Positions 7,900 to 16,245 of a DNA stretch of 38,265 bases are shown here, one piece after another; position 1 is the first letter of the stretch; every line of letters starts with the position of its first letter. The DNA comes from an uncultured Spartobacteria bacterium (GTDB lineage: Bacteria > Verrucomicrobiota > Verrucomicrobiia > Chthoniobacterales > Chthoniobacteraceae). The notes beneath the pieces were generated by a model that saw nothing but the letters and a program-made list of their open reading frames with translations, ran no database searches and had not been told where the DNA came from. The stretch is taken from positions 1 through 38,265 of the forward strand of contig CAIXGS010000031.1 of assembly GCA_903919125.1 (NCBI GenBank). Direction: 5' to 3'. Made by a program: the position numbers and the translations under genes.

Positions 7900-8165
7900 C
7901 TCCTTAACCCGCGGCTGGACAGCTCATCCTTTTCCGCACACACCGCCATTGCCGAATCCATTTTTACCGACATTGGCGCAACAACCAACCGACCGCTGGC
8001 TGACCTTATTGTCTTCGTTGCGCTGGGAATGTCTTTGACCAATTCAATGCGGTCAGCGGAGAACTCTGCCTGTATCTTCAAACCCGCTTTTACACCAAAG
8101 ACCAACCGCACGTCCTCTGGCAGGTCTATCTTACCATCCTCATTGATAATGAGCGTTGCGGTCAT
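7896..8165 (-). CDS. AbrB/VapB-type antitoxin
   Basis: This 89-residue protein has an N-terminal swapped-hairpin AbrB-like DNA-binding region (ATLIINEDGKIDLPEDVRLV, about residues 3-45) and a C-terminal tail that would bind the toxin. It lies directly upstream of and overlaps the PIN-domain toxin gene. Such antitoxins normally also repress their own operon, so an operator is expected in the 70 bp above 8165, but I see no clear palindrome there. The ATG at 8165 is unambiguous. Confidence 0.82.
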   Translation of the reverse strand: MTATLIINEDGKIDLPEDVRLVFGVKAGLKIQAEFSADRIELVKDIPSATKTIRSASGRLVVAPMSVKMDSAMAVCAEKDELSSRGLRR

Positions 8166-8238
8166 ACTTTATGAGTACCATCTGAGGAATGTCACCGCAA
8201 GTTATACCACAACGTCCCGCCACCGCTCTCTCACCCAA

Positions 8239-8252
8239 GGGACAGACACTTT
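8239..8252 (+). repeat. GGGACAGACAC core, copy 3
   Basis: GGGACAGACACTTT follows ACCCAA. It lies between the VapBC-type module and the RelE-like relic. Confidence 0.8.
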
Positions 8253-8342
8253 AATCGCTCACTCTCTCCAGATCCGCGGAGGGACAACTCTGCATCTGTC
8301 TCCCTCAGCACATCTGTTTTTTTGACAGGCCAATCCCGAGAA

Positions 8343-8549
8343 CTACGAACGAAGGAGTTGATCGTAGGTCGAGTGATGACCAATCCAAAACCAGACCAGA
8401 CCTTCCGAGCGCTCATGCGCTAGAGCGCGGTATTGCCGAGAGAACCGCAGGTGACAGACACTTTCACCTACTTCCCTTTCACCTACTTCACAAACTGGCT
8501 GAGGATTCCCGTGGAGCCGTGCAGGGTGAGCGACCATTGCTTCATACAC
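8343..8549 (-). pseudogene. RelE/HigB-like toxin relic interrupted by a repeat core
   Basis: The last 34 residues (RFSRQYRALAHERSEG, then VWFWIGHHSTYDQLL) match the C-terminal strand pattern of RelE/HigB-type ribosome-dependent toxins, where a YRALA segment precedes a WFWIG..YD..L end. The first part (HPARLHGNPQPVCEVGE) also fits. Between them sits EREVGESVCHL, encoded by two GAAGTAGGTGAAAG units and a variant of the repeat core (8451-8464). The frame of 68 codons starts with GTG, is shorter than the usual 90 or so, and has no antitoxin neighbour. I read it as a decayed toxin into which repeat sequence was inserted. Confidence 0.5.
8451..8464 (+). repeat. Variant core GTGACAGACAC, copy 4
   Basis: The third base of the core is T instead of G (GTGACAGACACTTT). 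It is followed by two CTTTCACCTACTTC units at 8461-8489. It lies inside the RelE-like relic. Confidence 0.7.
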
Positions 8550-8675
8550 ACCACCCTAATTACTAAAACACTATAATAAATTGCAAACATCCCTACCACA
8601 CAACCTTCGGCACCGCGTCATCCGAGTCCTTGGATATGCACGCGCACTCTCTCTCAAGTCTGACCTTCCTTTTCC

Positions 8676-9668
8676 ATGCCTGAGGACCCAATTCACCAAC
8701 CAAACGACAAGCTCCTCAAGGCCACGTTCTCCGTCCCGGAGAACGCCCGTGCCTTCTTCGAAAACCATCTCCCCAAAGAACTCACCGCCGCCCTCGACTG
8801 GACTTCCCTCGCGCTCGAACCCTGCTCCTTCATCGACCCACAACTCACCAGTTCCGAGAGCGATCTGCTCTTCCACATCACGCTCCAACAAAGCGACGCC
8901 TTCCTCTACCTGCTCTTCGAACACCAAAGCTCCGAGGACCCACGCATGGCCCTTCGCCTGCTCTCTTACATCCTGCGCATCTGGGAGCGCTTCGCTCAAA
9001 ACCATCCCCCGCCCGCAAAACTTCCCTCGATTCTTCCGATCGTCCTGGCACAAGGCAAACGCCCTTGGAAAACGTCCACACGCTTGGAGGACCTCATCGA
9101 TTTACCGCCGAGCGTCGCGCAAATTCTGCGCCCATGGCAGCCCACGCTCGCCTACCATCTGCTCGAGCTCGTGCGCATTCCCTACGACGCCTTTGCTGGC
9201 ACGCCGGAAGGCATCCTCACCCTGCGCGCCCTCAAAGCCGAGCCCATGAATGAACTCCTCGAAGATGTCATTTGGGACGAGTCTCTTTTATTCTCAATTT
9301 CGGAGAGTGCTTTGGAGCGGATTCTGCGCTACATTCTCAATGCAGACGTCAGCATCCCTCAGCTCAAGGAACGATTGGGCAAGATTCAAGCCAAACCCCT
9401 GCAATCCAAAACCATGACACTCGCCGATCGACTCAGAGAAGAAGGCAAACTCGAAGGCAAACTCGAAGGCAAACAAGAGGGACTATCCGAGGGACAATTA
9501 CGCGCTTTCAGAACTGCTGTGTTGCGCGCCTTGGAGATCCGACACGGCGCTTGTCCGGACGGAATCCGCGAGGCCCTCGAGTCCATCGACGATCCAACTC
9601 GCCTTGAGAGACTCATTGAAAGTGCTTTTCGTTCTGAATCACTCGAAGCCTTCGCGCAAAACCTTTAA
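8676..9668 (+). CDS. Rpn family PD-(D/E)XK nuclease (transposase_31-like)
   Basis: This 330-residue protein matches the Rpn/YhgA family (formerly putative transposase, PF04754): DKLLKATF near the N-terminus, then SDLLFHITLQQSDAFLYLLFEHQSS (about 62-86, broken here by the family's acidic residues and the E-x-Q motif EHQ), and a helical C-terminal half. E. coli members are DNA endonucleases that raise recA-independent recombination. Residues about 250-268 are a short tandem EGKLEGKLEGKQEG tract typical of the family's variable tail. The 3' 288 bp (9396-9683) are duplicated at 19939-20214. A repeat core lies 78 bp after the stop. The ATG at 8676 has no clear ribosome site. The catalytic residues appear intact. 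Confidence 0.82.
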   Translation: MPEDPIHQPNDKLLKATFSVPENARAFFENHLPKELTAALDWTSLALEPCSFIDPQLTSSESDLLFHITLQQSDAFLYLLFEHQSSEDPRMALRLLSYILRIWERFAQNHPPPAKLPSILPIVLAQGKRPWKTSTRLEDLIDLPPSVAQILRPWQPTLAYHLLELVRIPYDAFAGTPEGILTLRALKAEPMNELLEDVIWDESLLFSISESALERILRYILNADVSIPQLKERLGKIQAKPLQSKTMTLADRLREEGKLEGKLEGKQEGLSEGQLRAFRTAVLRALEIRHGACPDGIREALESIDDPTRLERLIESAFRSESLEAFAQNL

Positions 9669-9683
9669 AATTGCGGAAAAAGG
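9396..9683 (+). repeat. Duplicated Rpn tail, source copy
   Basis: Aligned by eye, this segment matches 19939-20214 except for one extra 12-bp unit (GAAGGCAAACTC) here and three substitutions. It covers the last 90 or so codons and 15 bp past the stop. Confidence 0.9.
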
Positions 9684-9745
9684 CGAAACGTTGAACGAGT
9701 TGCTCAACTCCGAAGAAATTATGGGAAAAAGTGGTATGGGAAAAA

Positions 9746-9756
9746 GTGTCTGTCCC
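9746..9756 (+). repeat. GTGTCTGTCCC core, copy 5
   Basis: Preceded by two near-identical TATGGGAAAAAGTG units at 9720-9748, the second running into the core. It lies downstream of the Rpn gene. Confidence 0.8.
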
Positions 9757-9819
9757 CCGCAGCGCCAGAAACATCACTCCATTGCAGCGGGATAGATTTA
9801 GATCAGGAGGTGCACGGCT

Positions 9820-10449
9820 TCAGCAAAACTTGATGATCAGGCTGTGGCGTACGCTTAGGCGCGCGTTTTCGTACAGGTAGAACCAAACTGCAATCTCTTC
9901 CTCGAACGGGTGGCTAGGTTCCTGATCAAAGATCTGGTTCAGGCGCTCGGCCTCCGACTTGGGGAGGATGGTCCCCTTCATAGCAATCCCTAAGGCGGGC
10001 GCAACCCTCCTCAACTCGTCCAAAAGACGCTGGCTAGAACCTAAAAACCTGCCAGGAAGATCATCATCCTCGAGAACTTCCTGAAAATCCACAGGCACAT
10101 AGAAGCCTTCGGCATCACTGTGCCATAAAAGGTGATGCTTCTGAGATGCGACTTGGAGGAGTACTGGGTCTCCGGCTGGGTTGCTTGAGTTCTCTAGCAA
10201 TGGAGTGGGGACGATGCCCGCGACAGCATGGGCGAATATCCTCCGCAGACTATGAATAGCAGAATAACGAAAATCACCGAGACGGCACTGATTCTGAATG
10301 TTCGGCCATTCTTCAGGTTCAGAGTGTTCCGGCAATCCTGCCTGAAGCAGAACCCGATTGATAATCGCAAAATCCCCCCGAACTTCATTCTCCCAGTCGG
10401 GATCATCGAAGCTTTCGGATAATATGCCGATACGAACTGAGAGTGACAT
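9820..10449 (-). CDS. Protein of unknown function, about 209 residues
   Basis: I do not recognise the family. The open frame extends to a TTG at 10527, but the ATG at 10449 (MSLSVRIGILSESF) gives a more protein-like start. The chain is acidic and soluble, with no signal peptide or membrane segment. It has a GLPEHSEPEEW segment near residue 37, an HSLRRIFAHAVAG helix near 68, and a DDDLPGRFLGSSQRLLDELR stretch near 128. It stands alone on the minus strand after the Rpn gene, about 60 bp from a repeat core. The general look (single-domain, acidic, variable neighbourhood) would suit an immunity-type or accessory protein, but that is only a guess. Confidence 0.6.
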   Translation of the reverse strand: MSLSVRIGILSESFDDPDWENEVRGDFAIINRVLLQAGLPEHSEPEEWPNIQNQCRLGDFRYSAIHSLRRIFAHAVAGIVPTPLLENSSNPAGDPVLLQVASQKHHLLWHSDAEGFYVPVDFQEVLEDDDLPGRFLGSSQRLLDELRRVAPALGIAMKGTILPKSEAERLNQIFDQEPSHPFEEEIAVWFYLYENARLSVRHSLIIKFC

Positions 10450-11352
10450 GGTTATTGATGATAAGTTGATGAAGCCGCCAGCACGCTCTACCAGCCTAAG
10501 TATTCGAGCCAGTCTGGCTTTAATCAAGATTACCAGAACTCCTCCAGCGCAGCCTAAAGAAAGAGAGCGAATTGAACCCTCCTCTTCAGACTCCCCAACG
10601 ATCGTTATACTGCTGCCTTAGAGCCTATACCGTTTGGTGGGCACCTCAGATGTCCGATGCTGGGGAAAATTAGCAAGGCTGCGCAGTCAGGTTCCATTCA
10701 TAGGTTTGTAAATATTTTCATCGGAATGCAAAGGGTTGCCTGTTGTAGAATGGGAGTGACCGGGAGTTAACTGACCGAAATACGAGATGAAACCGCTCTA
10801 CTCAAACAGTCGCGTCATGCGTCGCTGTGCCCAATTGGGGATTCCGTACGAAACAGCAGTTGACACACAATACTTCCGCTCGCAGGCAATATCCGCTCCG
10901 CAGTTTCGGATCCAGTATCGAGACGGACTTGATAACTCAACAGGATGGGGCGCGGAAAAGAAACCCATGAGGGACTCTAAGACCACTCCCCATTCGTTAC
11001 AGGAAATGCGTGTTTTTTTAGATCAGCCTTGCGCCACTCACCAAGAGGGCGGACTTCATCCTTGAGTGATTGGTTTTTTGTCCAGTTTGGCTGGTGTCAA
11101 TCCGGTCACATTTCTTTATCTCATTTCGTAGCCAGCCGGTGCGGTATTTGGGCCGGTACGTCCTAAAACAGGTGCCCGTCAAGCGGCCAAAACTAGGTAT
11201 TTTTCTGTTGAATTAGCTAAATCGGAAAGCCAGCATTCTCCGATGTGATTCGCCCATGAATGCGAAAACCCATGTCGACTGTAGCCTTAATCAGAGTTTA
11301 GTCACATTCTTGCAGGTCTCCCTTCCGTAGCACCTTTAGCACCCCAAAAATC
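10450..11352. other. Intergenic stretch without a supported gene
   Basis: About 0.9 kb between divergent genes. A 92-codon frame at 10787-11065 starts with ATG but has no recognisable domain. No tRNA, hairpin terminator or repeat core was seen. The base composition is lower in GC than in the flanking operons, as is common for degraded accessory DNA. Confidence 0.5.
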
Positions 11353-11583
11353 ATGAAAACATACACGGATATTAACGGAGATTCGGGGATTTCTGCGTAC
11401 GATTACGGCGAGGATTGGATTCGCATCCAATTCAAGTACGGCGGCACTTATGAGTATCGTTCATCCGGCATAGGACTGCCTCACCTTGCCACCCTCAAGC
11501 GCCTTGCAGATTCGGGTGATGGACTGAACACCTACATCAACAAAAATCCGGACGTGAAGAAGGGTTACTCCTCCAAATCTTGA
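11353..11583 (+). CDS. Small KTSC-like domain protein
   Basis: This 76-residue protein has the KTSC-type pattern: SGISAYDYGEDWIRIQFKYG, then TYEYRSSGIG, and near the end DGLNTYINKNP with KKGYSS. KTSC domains are small beta-rich modules found alone or joined to lysyl-tRNA-synthetase or nuclease-type proteins; the role of stand-alone copies is unknown. The frame has a clear ATG and normal domain length. The DUF2130 gene follows 75 bp downstream on the same strand and may be co-transcribed. Confidence 0.72.
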   Translation: MKTYTDINGDSGISAYDYGEDWIRIQFKYGGTYEYRSSGIGLPHLATLKRLADSGDGLNTYINKNPDVKKGYSSKS

Positions 11584-11658
11584 TGAGGTTCGAAAACCGA
11601 CCTAAATCTGCATACCGACCAACCACACCATCTCCGAACATCTTAAAGACGAATAGTC

Positions 11659-12993
11659 ATGCATGAAATCATCTGTCCACATTGCACCAAGGCATTCAAA
11701 ATCGACGAGGCTGGTTACGCGGACATTCTCAAACAGGTTCGCGACCATGATTTTGAACAGCAGTTGCACGAACGACTTGAGTTGGCTGAGCAGGTTAATC
11801 AAAACGCCGTTGAACTTGCAAAAACCAAAGCTGTTAGCGAATTAGAGAAGGTAACTGCAGCCAAGGATGCCGAGATACAAAGACTGAATGCTGAAATCAA
11901 AGCGGGTGAGGCAGCAACGGAGTTCGCCGTAGCCAAGGCGATAAGCGACTTGGAAAAGGAGCGTGACGCGCTCACCAACGAACTCAAGCAAGCAAGCCAT
12001 GACAAAGAGGCGGTATCCCAGCTTAATGAAGCGAAACAGAGACTCGCAATCACCGAGGCGGTCGATGTGGTGAAGACGGAACGAGACGAACTGAAGAGCG
12101 AATTGGAGCGAGCACGACTTGAGAAGCAACTTGCCGAAAAATCGCTCAAAGAAAAGTATGAGACGCAAATCAAGGATCGTGATGACGCGATCGAGCGCCT
12201 CCGGGATATGAAGGCTCGTCTATCAACCAAGATGGTTGGTGAAACCCTTGAGCAGCACTGCGAAACTGAGTTTAACCGCATTCGAGCGACAGCATTTCCG
12301 AGGGCGTATTTCGAGAAGGACAATGATTCGCGAGCAGGCAGCAAGGGAGATTACATCTTTCGCGATTCGGACGAGGCCGGTACGGAGATCGTCTCAATAA
12401 TGTTCGAGATGAAGAACGAGAACGACGAAACGGCCACAAAGAAGAAGAACGAAGATTTTCTCAAAGAACTCGACAAGGATAGGCATGAAAAGAACTGCGA
12501 ATATGCAGTTCTCGTTTCACTTCTTGAGCCAGATAGCGAGCTTTACAACTCCGGCATCGTCGATGTTTCCCACCGACATCGAAAGATGTATGTCGTGCGC
12601 CCGCAATTTTTCATCCCGATTATTACGCTCCTGCGTAACGCCGCGCAGAACTCGCTGCAGTATAAAACCGAACTTGCCTCAGTGAGAGCCCAAAACATTG
12701 ATATCACGGACTTTGAAGATAAGCTTGTGGAATTCAAGGATGGCTTCGCACGGAACTACGAGCTGGCATCCAAAAAATTTAAGACCGCGATAGAGGAGAT
12801 CGATAAAACCATCGACCATCTTCAGAAGACTAAGGATGCATTGCTTGGTTCTGAAAATAATCTTCGTCTTGCCAACAACAAAGCCGACGACCTAACCGTT
12901 AAAAAGCTGACCAAGGGCAATCCCACAATGGCCGCAAAGTTCGCAGATCTTAAGAACGGGGCGGTTCCCATTTTAGATGAGGCGGATGACTAG
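11659..12993 (+). CDS. DUF2130 domain protein with zinc-ribbon-like start
   Basis: This 444-residue protein opens with CPHC (Cys6, Cys9), half of a possible zinc knuckle. A long coiled coil follows (about residues 25-195, rich in Glu, Lys, Ala). The DUF2130 domain covers about 200-400, with the segments [45 protein letters not shown] and [12 protein letters not shown]. The EMKNE and FLKELDKDR stretches recall a PD-(D/E)XK-type core, which has been suggested for this family, but no activity is established. There is no signal peptide, so it is cytoplasmic. Its stop codon shares the palindrome CTAG (12990-12993) with the stop of the opposing FGE-like gene. Confidence 0.85.
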   Translation: MHEIICPHCTKAFKIDEAGYADILKQVRDHDFEQQLHERLELAEQVNQNAVELAKTKAVSELEKVTAAKDAEIQRLNAEIKAGEAATEFAVAKAISDLEKERDALTNELKQASHDKEAVSQLNEAKQRLAITEAVDVVKTERDELKSELERARLEKQLAEKSLKEKYETQIKDRDDAIERLRDMKARLSTKMVGETLEQHCETEFNRIRATAFPRAYFEKDNDSRAGSKGDYIFRDSDEAGTEIVSIMFEMKNENDETATKKKNEDFLKELDKDRHEKNCEYAVLVSLLEPDSELYNSGIVDVSHRHRKMYVVRPQFFIPIITLLRNAAQNSLQYKTELASVRAQNIDITDFEDKLVEFKDGFARNYELASKKFKTAIEEIDKTIDHLQKTKDALLGSENNLRLANNKADDLTVKKLTKGNPTMAAKFADLKNGAVPILDEADD

Positions 12994-14960
12994 TTACTCC
13001 CGTTAGTAACTCTTTCCTTACCTCTCCGCGCTCCGCCTCCGCTCGTCCCTCGCACCGGCTGCTCGATCCGCTCGCCCACGGCTACGCCCTGTCTCGTCTC
13101 GATTGAACCCCGGGCGACGCGGAAGCCAATGCGGTTGCTGCGGTAGTCAGGAGAGTTGATGCTCCGGCGCGCCGAACGACAATCAGCTGTGCCGTCGAAC
13201 CACGAGCCGCCGCGAAACACGCGGGTGACACCCGTCTCGGACCCTCTCGGATCATCGACTCCCAACCCGTAAGGACCGGCCCAGTCCCAACACCACTCGT
13301 ACACATTTCCTGCCATGTCATAAAGCCCATAGCCGTTGGCGGCGTACTTCCCCACCTCTACAGTCCCTGTACCATCAAAGTTGGCATCCCCTTTTATCAG
13401 TTCATCTCCATTCGGGAACGGTTTGCCCGCCAACCCTCCACGAGCTGCCCTTTCCCATTCAGCCTCTGTCGGCAACCGATACCCGTTCGCGTTCCAGTCA
13501 CACGCGATATTTTCCACTTTTTCCCCACGATAAATCTTCCCGCGAACCTGGTAACAGGGTTTTAAGCCCTCTAGTTCACTCTTTGCGTTACACCATTTCA
13601 CAACGTCGTACCAGCTCACACCTGTGACAGGGTGTTTATCAGAGGTCCCATCTCTGTCACCGTTGAAGTCGTAACCTTTCGCGTTGGCCCAAGCCGACAC
13701 GCTCTTCCACTCCCCGTAGGTCACCTCCGTTTGCCCCAAAAAAAACGCAGTCACATTCACAGAATGCACCCGAGCGTTCTTATGTTCACTGGATCCCATC
13801 TCAAAGGCGCCCCCTGGAATCGACACCAAGAGCCGTCCGTCCTTGTCATTAACCCCCTCAGTAACAGCCTTGGACTGCCTTTCTTTCACCTCGGCTGCTG
13901 CAAGGCGCTCCTTCTCCGCACGCTCAACTGCGGCAAGTCGCTCCCTCTCCGCACGCTCAGCCGCTGCAAGGCGCTCCTTCTCCGCACGCTCAGCCGCTGC
14001 AATACGCTCCTTCTCGGCCCTGATGCGATCCTGTTCTCTTTTTTCCTCAGCTGCAATACGCTCCTTCTCGGCCTTGATGCGATCCTGTTCTTTTTTTTCC
14101 TCATCGTAAACCTTCTGCGTGTTGCCAGTATTGGCGACAGGTCCGGAGGTTGCCTTCGCTGGGCCTTTGAACGCTCCAAATATGCCGCCACGCTCTCCTT
14201 CAAATGCAAGCGATCTGAGCCGCACCTCAGCTTCAGACAAATCGCAATTATTGCTGGAAAGAAAAAGCTGCGACTTTTTCTGAGGCAACTCGACTACCCA
14301 GTAGTACTGCTCGGAATTCTGGATATCCGTTTGGCCAATCTTACCAAGCGTTCTCTGCCCATACGCAATCGCCCAACCAGGTCCGTTGTCAACGCTTACC
14401 TTAAACCGTCCATCGGCATCACTTTCCACATCCGACTCTTTCTCGGCCATGAGACCAATTAAAATTTTTGTGGCGAACTCCGAGCCCAACATCGCCATTG
14501 ACGCAATCTCTCCGAAGTCCAGCCCCCGTTTTTGTTTGTCGACCTTTTCGATCAACTTCATCCCTCGTTCAGCCGCTGTGGAAAATGGTTCGAATTTCTT
14601 CACCATCGCCTGACGCTCTTCATTCGCTGCGGCTTTGACTTTCTTGGCACCGGACTCGGTGAGTTCCTTGACCGCCTTATCCTCTAGTTCTTGAAGTTTC
14701 TTGTTCTCTTCGACCAACTTCTTTTTTAAGGCCGCAGCATCCGCGAGTTCGACTGCTTGCTTTGCCAGCGCCTTCATCTCGGATTCTCCAATCACCCAGA
14801 TCGGTACTAAGCCAAGCTTCACGTTTTCACCGCCCTTTGTAACGATGAAAACCTGCCCTTCGATGTCGCGTTTCGCCTGTGCAATCGACGGCCCGGTGAA
14901 TAGGGCAATCAGTGTGATGAAAACCGAAGCGGCTAATTTTGGGAACAGGGGTGTTTTCAT
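12990..14960 (-). CDS. Secreted coiled-coil FGE/SUMF1-like protein
   Basis: This 656-residue protein has a Sec signal peptide (about 1-29, ending IAQA), a helical region with Lys/Glu-rich segments (about 80-170), a small beta region (190-240) and a long charged helix (about 275-372) built from 18- and 11-residue repeats such as [13 protein letters not shown]-terminal formylglycine-generating-enzyme-like (SUMF1, C-type-lectin fold) domain covers about 383-617: [81 protein letters not shown]. True FGE uses two cysteines (C-x4-C) at that last site; only the second is present, so sulfatase activation is unlikely and ligand binding more likely. The AbiGi-like gene ends 8 nt upstream, so the two are almost surely co-transcribed. 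Confidence 0.82.
   Translation of the reverse strand: MKTPLFPKLAASVFITLIALFTGPSIAQAKRDIEGQVFIVTKGGENVKLGLVPIWVIGESEMKALAKQAVELADAAALKKKLVEENKKLQELEDKAVKELTESGAKKVKAAANEERQAMVKKFEPFSTAAERGMKLIEKVDKQKRGLDFGEIASMAMLGSEFATKILIGLMAEKESDVESDADGRFKVSVDNGPGWAIAYGQRTLGKIGQTDIQNSEQYYWVVELPQKKSQLFLSSNNCDLSEAEVRLRSLAFEGERGGIFGAFKGPAKATSGPVANTGNTQKVYDEEKKEQDRIKAEKERIAAEEKREQDRIRAEKERIAAAERAEKERLAAAERAERERLAAVERAEKERLAAAEVKERQSKAVTEGVNDKDGRLLVSIPGGAFEMGSSEHKNARVHSVNVTAFFLGQTEVTYGEWKSVSAWANAKGYDFNGDRDGTSDKHPVTGVSWYDVVKWCNAKSELEGLKPCYQVRGKIYRGEKVENIACDWNANGYRLPTEAEWERAARGGLAGKPFPNGDELIKGDANFDGTGTVEVGKYAANGYGLYDMAGNVYEWCWDWAGPYGLGVDDPRGSETGVTRVFRGGSWFDGTADCRSARRSINSPDYRSNRIGFRVARGSIETRQGVAVGERIEQPVRGTSGGGARRGKERVTNGSN
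13893..14105 (-). repeat. In-gene tandem repeats encoding a charged helix
   Basis: Two adjoining 54-bp units (about 13998-14051 and 14052-14105) encode 18-residue EEK(R/K)EQDRI(R/K)AEKERIAA. Several 33-bp units (about 13893-13997) encode 11-residue [11 protein letters not shown]-type repeats. Copies differ by only a few bases, so unit number could change by slippage or recombination without breaking the frame. Confidence 0.75.
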
Positions 14961-14968
14961 GGTGCGGG

Positions 14969-15808
14969 TTAAATACTCGAAAGCATCTCTCTAGAGAGCA
15001 GGCAGACGGCTGGCTTGTCTGGCGGGTACAGCTTTGTTCTGAGTGCCTCGCTCTGCATGGCGTATGCGAGAGTTTGGTGATCAGGCAACACCACCATGGC
15101 GAGGTTTCCAGGAGCGCAGGGGAGGCTCTCCACCTTGAGTTTCTTCTGAGCAACCGCCCCTATGACACGCCATTCCCTGTCTTCCAAATTTGTGAAGAGG
15201 CCACCAAAATCCACTCGAAGGTGACGATCTTCGGGAGGTCCTGACTTTTTTCGCGCTGCCTTGTCCAGAGAGTTTGGGATGCCTTCATCCGAGGACGCCG
15301 TATTTTTATTGGAACTGTCCGGGTTTGATGAACTTTGACCGCGCGCGCCGTTGTATGTTTTAAGCCAGCTCGAAATCAGCTCACATTCCGGCTTTAATTT
15401 TTCGTCCTTCTTTGCGTTCTGTAAAAGGGACACCAGCGCTTTACGAAAAGGGTCCCTCTTCTCATTGGGAACATACACCACAGGACGCCCACCGGCACGC
15501 ATCACAAATTTACGAGTGAAACCCAAGGCCATCCCACCATACCGGCCTGAGTGCTCTTGCGCTGCGCTCACGTTCCACTCGCAAAAACACAGCATTCCGT
15601 GTGTTGCCTCAATTTCACCCTCGACCAACCATTCTGAATGTTCGCGTTTGGGGATTCCAAATTTCAATCCAGTTTCCAAAAGCAGGAAAAGATGGTCTAA
15701 AAACTTTCGACGATCTGCCGTACTCTTGGGACCTCCAGAAATCCCCTTCGGCTCCGTCCAATGAAAGAGCAGTTGACGGTGAATTTGGGCAAATTTATTA
15801 CGCGGCAT
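14969..15808 (-). CDS. AbiGi-like (abortive infection antitoxin-type) protein
   Basis: This 279-residue protein shows the pattern of the AbiGi family (putative abortive phage resistance antitoxin, PF10899): an opening LLFHWTEPKG (about 13-22), a central GMLCFCEWNVSAAQEHSGRYGG (71-92) where the family has a CFC(D/E)-type motif and a conserved His and Tyr-Gly, PVVYVPN (109-115), and a DREWR motif at 210-214. A low-complexity linker (about 153-190) precedes the last part. In lactococcal AbiG the partner is AbiGii; no AbiGii-like gene is visible here, and instead the gene is linked to FGE-like genes. There is no signal peptide, so it is cytoplasmic. The ATG at 15808 is the only sensible start. 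The assignment is by motif memory and could be to a sister family. Confidence 0.55.
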   Translation of the reverse strand: MPRNKFAQIHRQLLFHWTEPKGISGGPKSTADRRKFLDHLFLLLETGLKFGIPKREHSEWLVEGEIEATHGMLCFCEWNVSAAQEHSGRYGGMALGFTRKFVMRAGGRPVVYVPNEKRDPFRKALVSLLQNAKKDEKLKPECELISSWLKTYNGARGQSSSNPDSSNKNTASSDEGIPNSLDKAARKKSGPPEDRHLRVDFGGLFTNLEDREWRVIGAVAQKKLKVESLPCAPGNLAMVVLPDHQTLAYAMQSEALRTKLYPPDKPAVCLLSREMLSSI

Positions 15809-16245
15809 CTGAGAGGCGAAAAACGTAGCAGGAGAAATTGCATTCTTTTACTTCCACCAGTAATTCGACTCAAACATATTTCCCCACTCCTTTATCCCGT
15901 TCCATGCAAGAGCAACCTTCCCCAGTAACGTACCGTTTGGAAGCGACGATTACCCGCCCCGATGTGGTGGATTGGCTGCGCTGCCTGATCCCAGACAATT
16001 CGCCGGAAGCTTAGGGCTTGCGAGGGCGATTACCGTGTATGTTCACCTGTTGAGGCTACCATGTTGAATGAACGCCCGATTCCTTACCCGTTGCTCTGCA
16101 AACCCATCATCGGCTTGGCCTCAGAGCCCCGCCCTGCGTCTGCTCGCCACGCTGGGGATAACAAACACTACGGCATCGAAGTCTTTCGTCACCGGTTCGT
16201 CCCTCACCTGCGACTCGAGCCTTCATTCCTCCGCTTCCTAACTTG
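15809..16245. other. Gap between AbiGi-like and membrane FGE-like genes
   Basis: Apart from a 36-codon plus-strand frame at 15904-16014 that I cannot assign (it reads MQEQPSPVTYRLEATITRPD at its start), I see nothing coding. A diversity-generating retroelement would place its accessory gene and template repeat in such a position after an FGE-type gene, but no reverse transcriptase or near-copy of the FGE 3' end is visible here. Confidence 0.5.

Noticed and set aside
10787-11065. 92-codon plus-strand frame
   Set aside because: It begins with ATG, but the sequence has no recognisable domain and no conserved-looking composition; it was left out as a gene.
12990-14960. Active formylglycine-generating enzyme for the DUF1501 (sulfatase-like) proteins
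   Set aside because: The first catalytic cysteine is missing, the protein is tied to an AbiGi-like gene, and the DUF1501 proteins show no sulfatase C-x-P-x-R site that would need activation.
15904-16014. 36-codon plus-strand frame
   Set aside because: Short, without a ribosome site or known match, and convergent to its neighbours; it could be a fragment of a lost gene, but this cannot be supported.
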